From: CAXMQZ01 sp963719055 | GTDB taxonomy: Bacteria > Acidobacteriota > Thermoanaerobaculia > Multivoradales > JAHEKO01 | Direction of reading: 5' to 3' | Assembly (NCBI GenBank): GCA_963719055.1 | Contig: CAVRAU010000004.1 | Span: 84,646-148,645 of the forward strand | DNA: 64,000 nt | Shown: positions 9,411-21,263 of the stretch, piece after piece | Layout: the number at the start of each line of letters is the position of its first letter | Position numbering within the stretch: position 1 is the stretch's first letter | The notes under the pieces: generated by a model | The model's input: the letters and a program-made list of their open reading frames with translations, nothing else | Database searches by the model: none | Told to the model about the DNA's origin: nothing | Translations under genes and position numbers: made by a program

Positions 9411-9954
9411 ATGTCGAGGGCAGGTGTTTCACTCCTTCTGATTTTCTCGAGCGGTCTCCTGTTGAGCGTCGTCGCGAGGGCTGTCGAGGTGCATATCGAC
9501 TTCGATCCCGTCGGTGGATTTCTCCGGCTTCAGAACCATCGGGTGGCTGGAAGGAACTGCGGCTGAAGATGAGGAGCTCGAACGCAAGATCCACGCTGCG
9601 ATCGAGCGCGAGCTCATCCCCCTGGGGATACGAGAGGTCCGAGAAGATCCGGATCTGCTGATCGCGACCCATGCCTCCATGGACATGGAGAAGGTGATCG
9701 ACGTGACGAAGTTCGACTATTGGATCGAGTACCAGGGCTGGAGGCGGCCCATGGCGGTCGCGGAGGAGACGTGGGACTCGACGATGGGGGTCCTGGTGGT
9801 GGATCTTCTCGATGCCACGAGTCGGCGGTTGGTCTGGCGGGCGATCGCCACCGGCAACGTGGCCAAGAAGCCGGAAAGACGTGGTGAGAAGCTAGATGCC
9901 ACCATGGCCAAGATGTTCAAGGGCTTTCCACCGAAGTTCAAGGTGCAGAAATAG
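9411..9954 (+). CDS. Secreted DUF4136-like protein (one frameshift)
   Basis: A small envelope protein of the DUF4136 type, function unknown. ATG at 9411 opens a signal peptide (MSRAGVSLLLIFSSGLLLSV), followed by VEVHIDFDP. An extra G near 9513 moves the frame, after which VDFSGFRTIGWLEG starts the domain. The end is a predicted strand-rich region with VGVLVVDLLDATSRRLVWRA and FKGFPPKFKVQK, both usual in this family. The mature part is about 155 residues. The gene is followed at once by the ligand-gated channel gene on the same strand. Confidence 0.72.
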
Positions 9955-9999
9955 ATTGTGGAAGAAGAGCGGATGCAGGCGCGCTGGAGGGGAGGAGGA

Positions 10000-11041
10000 A
10001 TGAGAGGGTCGCGAAACCGGGTGCCCATGATGACGGGCCTGATTCTCGTGTTGCTGGGTGGCATGGCGGCAGGTCGTGTCTGGGGTGCTTGTGAAGTGCC
10101 AACCGAATGGATTGCAACCCGGCCAGATCCCGAGGGGGAACCGACCGAAGTGAAAGTTGGCGTGTATCTGATAGACCTGCAGGCCATCAATGATTCAGAG
10201 CAGTTGTTCCTCGCAGATATCTTCTTCTCCGTGACCTGGAAGGATCCGCGGCTGGTCGCGGATACGGGCCTCGCGCCCCTGGTGGGGTGCAGAATCGGGC
10301 TGGATGGAGTCTGGAATCCGCGGTTGGTCTTCGTCAACGAAAGATCGGTGAAGCGTCTGTTCGAAAAAGAGGTCACCGTAGGGGCTGACGGGACTGTCGA
10401 GTATGTCCAGCGGCTGCAGGGTGAGTTCACAACCCCTCTGCGTCTGCGAGACTTCCCCTTCGACAGACACGAGCTCTCACTGGAGATCGTTGCACGCGGA
10501 TATTTCCCCGAGCAGTGGCTTTTCTTCCGGAGGCAGGAGGGGGGCCGTTGGCCGAGTTGACCATCACCGACTGGATCGTGGGCGAGGTTCGCGCTGAAGT
10601 GAAGGGTCGCTATATCGGACCCCGTGACTGGACGATTGCAGCGGTCAGCTTCAAGGTTCCCGTGCAGCGTCGGATCGGCTTCTACACCATGAAGACGTTC
10701 CTACCCCTGACCCTCATCGTCTGCATGTCCTGGGCTGTCTTTTGGATCAAGCCGGGGTTGTTGCCACCGCAGATCGGTGTTTCGACATCGGCGATTCTGA
10801 CCCTCATCGCCTTTCAGTTCAGCCTTGGATACCTGCTGCCGCGTCTTTCCTATCTGACCCGCGCCGATCGATTCCTCATCGGTTCGACCCTCTTGGTGTT
10901 CATGGCGTTCGGTGAGGCGCTGAGGACTTCCTACCTGGCCAACCGCGACCAGGAGGACCGGGCGCTCAGAATCGACAAGCTCTCCCGTGTGCTCTTTCCC
11001 GTCTTGTTCTCTTGCTGCTGGTCGTGTCCTTCGTGCTGTGA
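10000..11041 (+). CDS. Pentameric ligand-gated ion channel homologue (two frame breaks)
   Basis: Prokaryotic relative of Cys-loop receptors (GLIC/ELIC type), a gated ion channel of the inner membrane. I start at ATG 10000 behind GGAGGGGAGGAGG; a signal peptide ends at VWGA. The extracellular beta-sandwich has VKVGVYLIDLQAINDSEQ, VWNPRLVFVNERS and the loop LRLRDFPFDRHELSLEI, without the eukaryotic Cys pair. A break at about 10545 precedes TM1 (RRIGFYTMKTFLPLTLIV), TM2 (IGVSTSAILTLIAFQFS), TM3 (YLTRADRFLIGSTLLVFMAF) and TM4. One missing base near 11010 hides the natural end VLFPVLFLLLLVVSFVL and the stop at 11041. The ligand is unknown. Confidence 0.85.
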
Positions 11042-11070
11042 TCCGCTTGCAGAGATAGCTAGCTCGGGCG

Positions 11071-14000
11071 ATGGCAAGAGAAGCAAGATCCTCCCGTGTC
11101 AGTTTCAGTCGTATTCTGGGGCTGAAGGTTCGGTGGCGCTGGGTTTCAGCGTCAGCTTCGGGCTGATCCTGAGTCCAGCGCCGATGGTCAAGCGATCGCC
11201 GGCAACGGGCGATGCTCGCTCTTCTGCTCGCCGGTGTTCTATCTGCCGTTCTCCTCACCTACGTGGAGATGGCTGCCGGCAAGCCGGGGAGCGCCAGCGC
11301 CTATCAGATCAGCTCGATCCTACGGTCACGCGTGGTGTACGTTTATCGTCGGCTGGCTGATGCTCGCGGGTCTGGTGTCGGCGGCGGCGCTACTGAGTCT
11401 CGGCCTGGCCGAGCGGCTCGATCTTTGCGGCTCAGAGTTTCTTCGGCGTCGATATCGATCACGTCTGGTTTCTCGATCGCGGCCGTGGCCCTCGGGGGCT
11501 GCACGAGTGGCTGACCAGCGAGGACCGATGGCGCTCGCGGACATCGCTGGTGTGGCTGGGTCTCGGGGTGTTCTATGCGTGATTCTGGCATGGACCGCCT
11601 TCGCGCACCGCCGCGGCGAAGGAGAGCTTCCACGCATCGAAGTTCGAGGCCACGATCTGACCACGGTGGCGCTGCTGGCTGTAGGGCTCTGGTTCGCCGA
11701 TCATGCTGCTGAACCACCGCCGACAGATGAAGAGACCAGATCGGACACTCAGAAGTTCGATGATCGGTGTCTGGGTCGGGACGATGGTCCTGGCGATGGT
11801 GGCCGGCAGCCTGGTGCTGCGGTCACCGTCGCTGATGATGGAGTTCTGGCCGGAGAAGGTCTCCTGGGGCGAGTCGAGGCTGGAGTTCTTGCTTCTGCTG
11901 GTTGGCGTTCTCGTTCGTCTGGCTGGGGCTGTCGAGACTCGTCTCGCGGACCGTTCGGTTGACGGGCGCCATGGCGCTGCACGGATACCTGCCGCTCGGT
12001 CGGTGGCAGGAGAGGAGACGACGACTGCGGGCCCTGGTGGCGCTCGTCGATCCTTGGGAGCGGTCATGGTGCTGGTGGCGCGTTGGGTACCCAGGGCCAG
12101 CTGGTGGCGGTCTCGGCGGCGAGCTTTCTGCTGGCGACGCGCTGGTGACGTTTCCATACGCGCGTCGCCCGAACCGTGAGCTGTCACCCAACCGCCGCAA
12201 TCGACTGCCCACTGCATCCGCTGTTTCCGGCGATGACGATCGTCATTTGTCTCGGTCTGGTGCTGGTTCTGCCACGGATCGGTCAGGGCGTGCTCCTCGG
12301 TTGGCTTCTGCTGGGAGTGTGCTTCTACCTGGCCTACGCGCGTCGACGCAGCCGGGAGGTGCAGCAAGAAGACTGTCGTCGTCGGCGAAGTGGATGAGGT
12401 TCAGGCCAAGGACGGCGCCCACGAATTCTGATCGGTGCCGGAGAGCGGATCGCAGCTGCCGTCGCTTGCTGAAGCTGGGCGCGGCGATCGCCCGCGATCG
12501 TGCAGGCGGAACTGATCGTCCTGCGGGTCATGCCGACCGCGGACGAGCTCTCGATGTACACGGCCCAGTAGCGCGGCGAGAAGGAGTGGGAAGACGCTCG
12601 AGCGCGAGGTGGAGAGACTTCGAATCCCGAGGACCTGCCGATGTCTCGACCCTGGTGAGGATCGCTCCGAGCGTCGCAGTCCGGGATTCTGGCTGCGGCG
12701 CGCGGAGTACGACGCCGATCATCCTGTCTGCATGGGAGCCGAGGACCTGCCGCCACGACGCGCCGCCGTCGGCGGTGCTCGTCGAGGGTCTTCTGCCTCG
12801 ACCTCGCGGCCGCTTGGTCATCGTGCGCGGCGAGCTCGACGAGCGAGTCCATCGACTGTCGTGGTGGGCACCGGCGGCGGTCCCCATGCTCCAATGGCGC
12901 TGGAGCTGGGAGCAGCGATCGCCGAGATCACCGGCAGGTCGGCTCGAGCTGGTCAGTGTCGTGCCCAAGGGCCAGCCCGAGGAGCCCGCCGAAGAGGCGA
13001 TCCGCTCGACGCTGGAGAACGCGGAGACCGATGTCGAAGTCGCGCACCGCATCGTCGAGGCGCCAGACCGTCGAGAGCGGCCTGCTCGAAGCGTCACGCG
13101 ATCGGTCGGTTCTGATTCTGGGCTCGTCGATCGATCGATCTGCTGAAGCGGACGGTTATCGAGGGGCTGCCGCTGGAGGTCGGCCGCGTGCGAGGCGAGG
13201 CCGACCCTGGTGGTCAAGCGCGCCGAAGCGGCGATGCGCTTCTGGCAGCGGCGGTTGTGGGAGTTTCTGGCCCGCTACGACGCCGACCCTGACGGTGCCC
13301 GGAGCGCTCCAAGGTCTACTCCCAGATGCGGCACTCGGTCGAGGGCGGATGCCGATTTCTACGCCTACATCTCGCTGTCTTCGGCGATCGCGATCCTGGG
13401 TCTGCTGCTGAACAGCGCCGCGGTGATCATCGGCGCCATGCTGGTGGCGCCGCTGATGAGCCCGATCCTGGCCACGGCCCAGGGGATCGTGCAGGGCAAT
13501 CTGCGCATGATCCAGCGGGCCGGCGCCACGACTCTCAAGGGTGCTTCGGTGGCGATCGGAGTCGCGACCGTGATCACCGCCCTGTTCCTCGAGCTGCTCC
13601 CGACCGATGAGATCCTGGCGCGAACCGCGCCCAATCTCCTGGATCTCGGAGTGGCGCTGGCGGCGGGTGCCGTCGGCGCCTGGGCGGTCAGCCGGGCGTC
13701 GGGGCTGCGGCGCTGCCCGGGGTTGCGATCGCGGTGGCCCTGGTGCCGCCGCTGTGTGTGGTCGGCTACGGTCTCGGAACATCGCGGTTCTGGATCTCCG
13801 GGGGCGCCTTTCTTCTCTTCCTGACCAATCTCGCCGCGATCGTACTGGTCGGGGCTCTGGTCTTCGTGCTGCTCGGGTTTCGTCCCACGCGGGTCGAGCG
13901 GCGAGGCGCAGGTACGCAGGGCGGCGGTGATCACCCTGCTGACCGTGGCGATGCTGATCATTCCGCTCGGGTCTGACCACGATTCAAGTGTCGCGACAGG

Positions 14001-14301
14001 GTCGCGCTCGAAGCCGCAGATCAAAGCACGTCGTCAGAGACAATCCGGACGCCTCGTTTCGGGTGTGGGACTTCGAAGTGCGTCGTCAGGGGCGTGGGTT
14101 TCTGGTGGAGGGCACGGTCTACGCGTTCGCGGGCTTCGAAACCGAGCGGATCTTCGAGTTTCAGGAGGAGCTGGAAGGTCGGTCGGGGTCCCGGTACAGG
14201 TGCAGCTGACGGTGGTGCCAGCCACTCTGACGGTGGCCGGCGAGACCCTGGAGACGCCGGCGACCCCAGGGCCGCCGGTGCTACCATCCGATCGGGAGTG
14301 A
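11071..14301 (+). CDS. Probable APC-type permease / universal-stress / DUF389 multidomain membrane protein (many frameshifts)
   Basis: Reading across frames gives one continuous chain of about 1070 residues. The N-terminal third resembles an amino-acid/polyamine (APC) permease: GFSVSFGLILSPAPM, SASAYQ, TFIVGWLMLAG, GAMALHGYLP and a C-terminal CPLHPLFPAMTIVICLGLVL then AYARRR. Two universal-stress-type repeats follow, including ELIVLRVMPTADELS, LVVRGELDER and SVLILGSSID. The last part is DUF389: ADADFYAYISLSSAIAILGL, NSAAVIIGAMLVAPLMSPIL and VALVPPLCVVGYGLGTS. No stop plus start with a ribosome site was seen at the domain joints, so a fusion is likely, but with an error roughly every 100-150 bases three adjacent genes cannot be excluded. 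The substrate is unknown. Confidence 0.6.
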
Positions 14302-14308
14302 ATGGCCC

Positions 14309-16632
<2,324 letters not shown>

Positions 16633-16663
16633 CGTGAGTCGGGCTCGTCCCCGCGCGGGAATG

Positions 16664-16755
16664 AACGTAGGGGAGGGCCTCTGCGCCGGCCGTTGGTGTG
16701 GCCCCGATAGCGATCGTCATTTGAAGCGGCCGGCCTCTGTGCCGGCCGGAGGTCA
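16664..16755. repeat. Two adjacent copies of the GGCCGGCC-type intergenic repeat
   Basis: A partial copy (GTAGGGGAGGGCCTCTGCGC from 16668) and a fuller one (16722-16750, TTGAAGCGGCC then GGCCTCTGTGCCGGCC) lie between the autotransporter gene and the tRNA cluster. The first also carries the GTAGGGG end seen in the longer inverted-repeat elements at 38511, 52816 and 55564. Confidence 0.6.
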
Positions 16756-16810
16756 GGCGTGATCGCAAATTGACAGTTGTCACCGGGCCCTTTAGGATGA
16801 CGGGCTCGGA

Positions 16811-16884
16811 CGGGGCGTGGCGCAGCCTGGTAGCGCATCTGCTTTGGGAGCAGAGGGTCCTCAGTTCAAATCTGGGCGCCCCGA
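16811..16884 (+). tRNA. tRNA-Pro(TGG), copy 1
   Basis: Acceptor arms CGGGGCG and CGCCCCG pair fully. The anticodon loop TTTGGGA within CTGC...GCAG gives anticodon TGG. T-loop TTCAAAT; discriminator A at 16884 followed by an encoded CCA (16885-16887). Confidence 0.95.
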
Positions 16885-16898
16885 CCAAAGAACTCCGG

Positions 16899-16972
16899 CT
16901 GCCAGTAGCTCAGTTGGATAGAGCGGCGGCCTTCTAAGCCGCGGGTCGGGGGTTCGAATCCCTCCTGGCAGG
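16899..16972 (+). tRNA. tRNA-Arg(TCT), copy 1
   Basis: Acceptor arms CTGCCAG and CTGGCAG pair perfectly. D-arm GCTC...GAGC, anticodon stem GCGGC...GCCGC with loop CTTCTAA (anticodon TCT), T-arm GGGGG-TTCGAAT-CCCTC, discriminator G. CCA is not encoded. Confidence 0.95.
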
Positions 16973-17021
16973 CGATCGCAATTGACGTTGTCACCGGGCC
17001 CTTTAGGATGGCTGGTTCGGA

Positions 17022-17095
17022 CGGGGCGTGGCGCAGCCTGGTAGCGCATCTGCTTTGGGAGCAGAGGGTCCTCAGTTCAAATCTGGGCGCCCCGA
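17022..17095 (+). tRNA. tRNA-Pro(TGG), copy 2
   Basis: Identical to copy 1 and exactly 211 bp downstream, again with an encoded CCA (17096-17098). Anticodon TGG. Confidence 0.95.
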
Positions 17096-17109
17096 CCAAA
17101 GAACTCCGG

Positions 17110-17183
17110 CTGCCAGTAGCTCAGTTGGATAGAGCGGCGGCCTTCTAAGCCGCGGGTCGGGGGTTCGAATCCCTCCTGGCAGG
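17110..17183 (+). tRNA. tRNA-Arg(TCT), copy 2
   Basis: Identical to copy 1 and 211 bp downstream of it. Anticodon TCT; all four stems intact; discriminator G, no encoded CCA. Confidence 0.95.
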
Positions 17184-17210
17184 CCATGTTCTCTGAAGTT
17201 CTAGATTTGT

Positions 17211-17283
17211 GGTGAGTGTAGCTCAATGGTAGAGCCCCTGGTTGTGGTCCAGGTGGTTGAGGGTTCGAGTCCCTTCACTCACC
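17211..17283 (+). tRNA. tRNA-His(GTG)
   Basis: Acceptor arms GTGAGTG and CACTCAC with the extra G at -1 (17211) facing discriminator C (17283), the hallmark of tRNA-His. Anticodon stem CCTGG...CCAGG with loop TTGTGGT gives GTG. CCA is encoded at 17284-17286. Confidence 0.95.
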
Positions 17284-17304
17284 CCATTGCCAACCCATCC
17301 CCGT

Positions 17305-17378
17305 GCACCCTTAGCTCAGCTGGATAGAGCGACGGCCTCCGGAGCCGTAGGTCAGAGGTTCGAATCCTCTAGGGTGCA
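17305..17378 (+). tRNA. tRNA-Arg(CCG), probable integration site
   Basis: Acceptor arms GCACCCT and AGGGTGC; anticodon stem ACGGC...GCCGT with loop CTCCGGA gives CCG; discriminator A and encoded CCA to 17381. Its last 16 bases plus CCA and the next 4 bases (17363-17385) recur exactly at 24611-24633, the pattern left by an element integrated into a tRNA 3' end. Confidence 0.95.
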
Positions 17379-17483
17379 CCATTGCCCCTTTCTTCTCTCA
17401 GCAGTTTGAGTCGCTCGAGGTCGACAAGGTCCTGCTCGGTTCGGCCCTTGCAGAGCAGGACTGCGTCGGCCCGGCAGACATCT

Positions 17484-19580
17484 TCACGAAGGCTCGAGGT
17501 GTACTGGAGCCTCGACTAATTTCACCTGGTCGTTGCGCTCGCGCAGCAAGAAGACCCTGACTCGGTTCTCGCCCGCTTGGAATGACTCCTCGGGTACAAT
17601 CGCCGACCACTTGAGCCTTTTTCTGCCGGGCTGATGCGCGGTCAGCCGGAACGACGGCCCTGATTACATCGTTGACCGCGATAGCTAGAAAAGAGTTGCT
17701 GTCGAGCCGTCGAGTCGAGTGCAATTCGCCCTCCAAGAAAGCCGGAACGAAGTCTGCGCCGGCCTCGAGGTGTAGGGCTTCCGCCGGCATGTTCAGGGTC
17801 GCTGTCAGCCGCTTGGCTGATGTCGGGCGACGTGTTTTGGGCCGGACACCTATCAGATCGCTGTACGGCCCAAAGGCCCAGAACTCCGGCCCATAGCCGC
17901 TTCCGAACAGATTCAGCCAACGGGCCAGGAGATCGTATCGAGAGTCGAGCTCTGTCAACACGAAGTCGTGTCTTACCCATGGCTTGGTCAAGGTGGATAT
18001 GGCTCGGATGGGCTTGTCCTGAGGCCAGGCCGGGTCGGCAGCCGAGATGCCGTCCATCTTCCAGGGAATCTGCAGTCCGTAAAGATCCGCGATGGTCGGC
18101 AGCACATCGATAGTCTGGATGGTTCGCCTGTCGACAACGCCCTCTACTTGATACGGCGCCTTGATCAAGAGGGGAACCGGCAGAATCTCGGAAGCGTTCG
18201 TAGGCACGAGCCGCCTTCTCGGTTGACCGGCCTTGATGCTCGCCCCGTGGTCCGCCGTGATGACGATCAGACTGGAGTCGAAGAGATTGTGACTCTGCAG
18301 GCGCTCAACGAGCTCCCCGACCATCGTGTCGACGTAGCCTACCTGCAGCAGAAACAGCTGGTAGTCTCGATCGATCCTGTCCTGATCGTTGGACCACCTG
18401 GTCTTGGTGGCCAAACCCCGCGGTCTGTAATAGCTGACGTGGCGACGGCCTGAAGGGAGAAGAACAAAAGGAACATGCGGCACCAGAGTATGTTTGAAGT
18501 GAAAACTGGGATTGCTGTCGGCGTCGATAGCATCGAGAAACTCCCGGAAGCGGCCGGGCCTGTCAACCTTCGCGGCCTGGTTGTACTTGTGATGCACTTT
18601 CCAGGGAACCGGCATCACCTGGTCCGCGAAGTTCATCCAATCGTCCGTGATGGGGGGTAAGCCAGCCGTCAGATCCTCAGGCAGGAGGATGTGCAGAAAG
18701 ACGATCCTGAGATCGGAGATCAAAGAGCTCATCCGTTGCCGGAAACTCTCCTGAATCGACTGACACAGGGCAGGCGGACAGAGCTGCGCGGTCGATTCCC
18801 ATACATTCAGCTCGACGGACCCTCCCAAGAGAGTGAACAGGTTTTGAGGGTAGTCAGTAGCCGTCGGGAGCACGGGCTTCGGGTTGCGACCGGTAAGGAG
18901 AGCCGGCAATATGAATCGCGTTGCATCGGCAGTCGTCATGGCGTTGGGATACCAGGTCGAGACAGAGGCCAATGCCGCCAGATTGGGATACCGGCCGGGG
19001 TCGATCCGGTGCTCTTCGTCGAGCAATACAGTCGACGGCAGCTCGTCGAACACGACCATGACGAGAGAACCCTTGATTTCTTGTGCCGCGCCGATCGCGG
19101 GCTCGAGCTTCTGCGGCAGCACCAAGCCACGAATCGAGCGTCGAACCGAGAAACACGAGCGGAAAGATCAACAGAACCGGCGCAAGATAGGTGACAAATC
19201 CTCGAAATCCTTCCTTGCGAGCGTAGAGCACAACAACCACAGCCCCGAGAATCAGGGCACCGAGCACCGCAACCGGACCAGGCCAGGCCAGTCGGTTGAT
19301 AAAGGGCAGAAAGATGACCGCCACGAGTATCCCGACGAAGAAGAGATGGATCGCCCAGCGTGTCTTGGCACCCAATAGGCCGGCTATCGCCTCGATCAAG
19401 AGCATCGGCAAAGGCACGAGCAACATGAGGCCCAATGCCAGTGCCAGGATGTCGATCGGTTCGGACCGCCGAATGACAAAGAAGGCCGGCTCACCGGCAA
19501 GAAGGCTGAACAGAGGCTGCGCTACCGCAAAACTCGACAGGATGAAGAGATGGAGAAAACCTCTTCGAACTCGAGCTCAT
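17484..19580 (-). CDS. Membrane-anchored sulfatase/alkaline-phosphatase-superfamily protein (frameshifted)
   Basis: Probable envelope-modifying enzyme of the sulfatase superfamily (LtaS/phosphoethanolamine-transferase-like layout). I start at ATG 19580 (MSSSSK, then after one extra A GFLHLFILSSFAVAQPLFS). The N-terminus has about five membrane helices (GLMLLVPLPMLLIEAI, FFVGILVAVIFLPF, GALILGAVVVVLY, LAPVLLIFPLVFLG). The catalytic domain starts LVMVVFDELPSTVLLDE, with TTADATRFILPALLTGRN as the nucleophile region, HTLVPHVPF, and the metal motif LIVITADHGASIKAG. A break near 19130 joins the two parts. Another near 17600 hides the natural end WSAIVPEESFQAGENRVRV and stop at 17484. Substrate unknown. 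It is the last gene of a four-gene operon. Confidence 0.75.
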
Positions 19581-19585
19581 GGCAG

Positions 19586-21001
19586 TCAGTTGGCACGGCG
19601 AGTCATCAGATACAGTGTCCGATCGGAGTCTCTGATCTGCTCAGAACGAACCGTTTCGAACCGCTCCGCAAACGCCGCCTCGAAACCTCGAGGCGAGTAG
19701 TCGGGGAAGATATCTTCGCGGGTCGAGAGCATCCTCTCGATCTGCGAGTCCGACTTCGGTACAAACTCGACGATCAGATTGCGGCAATGACCGGCAAACG
19801 AATCGGCGATGCGGCCCAGCGGCAGATTGTTGCCGATGGCCAGGTGGTGGACCAACGCCAGAGCCAACAACGTGTCGGGCCGGCCGCGATCAGCCAGAGA
19901 GTCACGCTCGGCGTTGTCCCAGCCGAGTCCAGGACTGGGATTGGTCGCATCACTGATGAGCGGCAGGATCGATGTTTCGTTCTCGGTCTTGCACCGCAAG
20001 TAGTGCCGCTCGACAGCGGCCGGGTCCGAATCGAGCGCCAGGGTTTGGCGGGCCAGGCCGGCAGCAATCCGGCTGAACTCACCCGTGTTGGCGCCGAGAT
20101 CCCAGACGAACTCCGGTGCCGCTTGCTGCAGTAGCTCGGTGACCAGGTCTCGCTTGGAGTCGAAGGCGAGCCGAGAATAGTTCGTTTCGTCGTAGTAGTC
20201 CCCCCACAGAGTGCCTTCAGGCTTCCAGGTCAACTTCGCAACGCCGGCCCGAAGGTTGTCGACGATGCCAAGCATTCCCTGTTTCGAGACGCGGTTTTGG
20301 CGCTGTCCTGAAACACCCTCTGTTACCTTTGCTTCCGCCCTGGCCAGTAGATGAAGATGTATCAACAGAGCAGGCTTGAGCCGGGTGCGGGCGGGCAGGA
20401 GTCGCGAAGCCAAATCGAGAGGGACGCCATCGAGATAGGTCTTGAGCAGCGCGCTCAGCCGTTCATCGGTGTAGGCCCGCAGAGCCAAGGGCGCCAAGAA
20501 ATGCTGACAGAATTGATGATAGGCCACCCAGGGTTCGCCCTCCTCGTACTTCTCGAACGAGAGAGTGTCGATAAATACAGGTCGACCCTTTGAGAACTGG
20601 ATGTTATAGGCGCTCGCATCTTTGAGAATCAGACCGCGAGCGAGCGCCAGCCACTGGATCGTCAGCGTTGTCAGCGCCGCATCCTTGAGCTGGCTGAAGC
20701 ACCATTCGTAGGGGTACGACACGAACGGTACGAGCTCGGGCCGAATGACCTTTATGGCATCACTGTCGACTGCCAGCTCGAGACTCGCCTCCTCATGCGG
20801 GATCAGGAGTTTCTTCTCGACAAGCTCCTCGTACAAGCCGGAGGCCAGGAGGAGCTCAAAGTCTTCCTTGTAGGCAGTGTTGATCTGGCGGTAGAGAGCG
20901 CCGTCGCGACAGAAGAGAAATCCGCAGGGATCTCGAAAGGATCCAGCTACCGGCTCAGGTCTCGTCATTCCGAGATCGGCCGGAGAACAGATCTTTCGCA
21001 C
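19586..21001 (-). CDS. SAM-dependent methyltransferase, NoeA-like
   Basis: An intact frame of about 470 residues. The C-terminal half is a class I methyltransferase with SAM motif I FVWDLGANTGEFSRIAAGL, acidic loop LALDSDPAAVERHYLR and a LALVHHLAIGNNLP segment. The N-terminal half (GLILKDASAYNIQFSKGRPV then FIDTLSFEKYEEGEPWVAY) is typical of nodulation-protein-NoeA-like methyltransferases associated with surface glycan clusters. The start may be 21001 or the ATG at 20968 (MTRPEPVAG). It overlaps the small membrane gene upstream and ends 5 bp before the sulfatase-like gene. The acceptor is unknown. Confidence 0.82.
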   Translation of the reverse strand: MRKICSPADLGMTRPEPVAGSFRDPCGFLFCRDGALYRQINTAYKEDFELLLASGLYEELVEKKLLIPHEEASLELAVDSDAIKVIRPELVPFVSYPYEWCFSQLKDAALTTLTIQWLALARGLILKDASAYNIQFSKGRPVFIDTLSFEKYEEGEPWVAYHQFCQHFLAPLALRAYTDERLSALLKTYLDGVPLDLASRLLPARTRLKPALLIHLHLLARAEAKVTEGVSGQRQNRVSKQGMLGIVDNLRAGVAKLTWKPEGTLWGDYYDETNYSRLAFDSKRDLVTELLQQAAPEFVWDLGANTGEFSRIAAGLARQTLALDSDPAAVERHYLRCKTENETSILPLISDATNPSPGLGWDNAERDSLADRGRPDTLLALALVHHLAIGNNLPLGRIADSFAGHCRNLIVEFVPKSDSQIERMLSTREDIFPDYSPRGFEAAFAERFETVRSEQIRDSDRTLYLMTRRAN

Positions 21002-21257
21002 CCGTCTTGATCTGCGTCCAGAACCGTTTCAACAGAAACGCAGCGCCCAGAACTCCGGCCACCAGAGCTTGGAAGAAGAGGCTTACCGAGCCCGGGTCGA
21101 GATAGGCATGGGCCTCCCTTGCAAAAAGGACATACGACACTGCGGCAATAACGAGAATCCGACTGATTCGTCCTGTACTGCTGCTCTTCAAAATCTTGTG
21201 GGCTCCCGTGTTCAGATTCGAGGTCTGCGACTTCGGGATCATACTCGAATCGCTCAT
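20955..21257 (-). CDS. Small membrane protein with AYLDPGS motif
   Basis: A 100-residue protein with a first hydrophobic segment (ILVIAAVSYVLFAREAHA) ending in AYLDPGSVSLFFQALVAG, then a second helix (GVLGAAFLLKRFW) and a basic tail. The AYLDPGS-type motif is common in small membrane proteins next to polysaccharide and glycosyltransferase genes, but no function is known to me. It overlaps the methyltransferase 5' end by about 47 bp and starts 7 bp after the membrane glycosyltransferase-like gene, so it belongs to the same operon. Confidence 0.75.
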   Translation of the reverse strand: MSDSSMIPKSQTSNLNTGAHKILKSSSTGRISRILVIAAVSYVLFAREAHAYLDPGSVSLFFQALVAGVLGAAFLLKRFWTQIKTGAKDLFSGRSRNDET

Positions 21258-21263
21258 CCGTGG

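Larger units (their letters stand above)
16760..17183 (+). repeat. 211-bp tandem duplication carrying tRNA-Pro and tRNA-Arg
   Basis: Two head-to-tail copies, starting at about 16760 and 16973, each hold a short leader (containing CACCGGGCCCTTTAGGATG), tRNA-Pro(TGG) and tRNA-Arg(TCT). Corresponding tRNA starts are exactly 211 bp apart for both pairs (16811/17022 and 16899/17110). The tRNA parts are identical; the leaders differ by a few bases and indels. Confidence 0.9.

Noticed and set aside
9958..9999. Upstream GTG (9958) or ATG (9973) as start of the ligand-gated channel
   Set aside because: These would add a long charged leader before the signal peptide; ATG 10000 directly follows a GGAGG-rich site.
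16664..17400. CRISPR array suggested by regular repeats
   Set aside because: The repeated units are tRNA genes with 211-bp spacing and GC-rich dyads; there are no short direct repeats with unique spacers and no cas genes.
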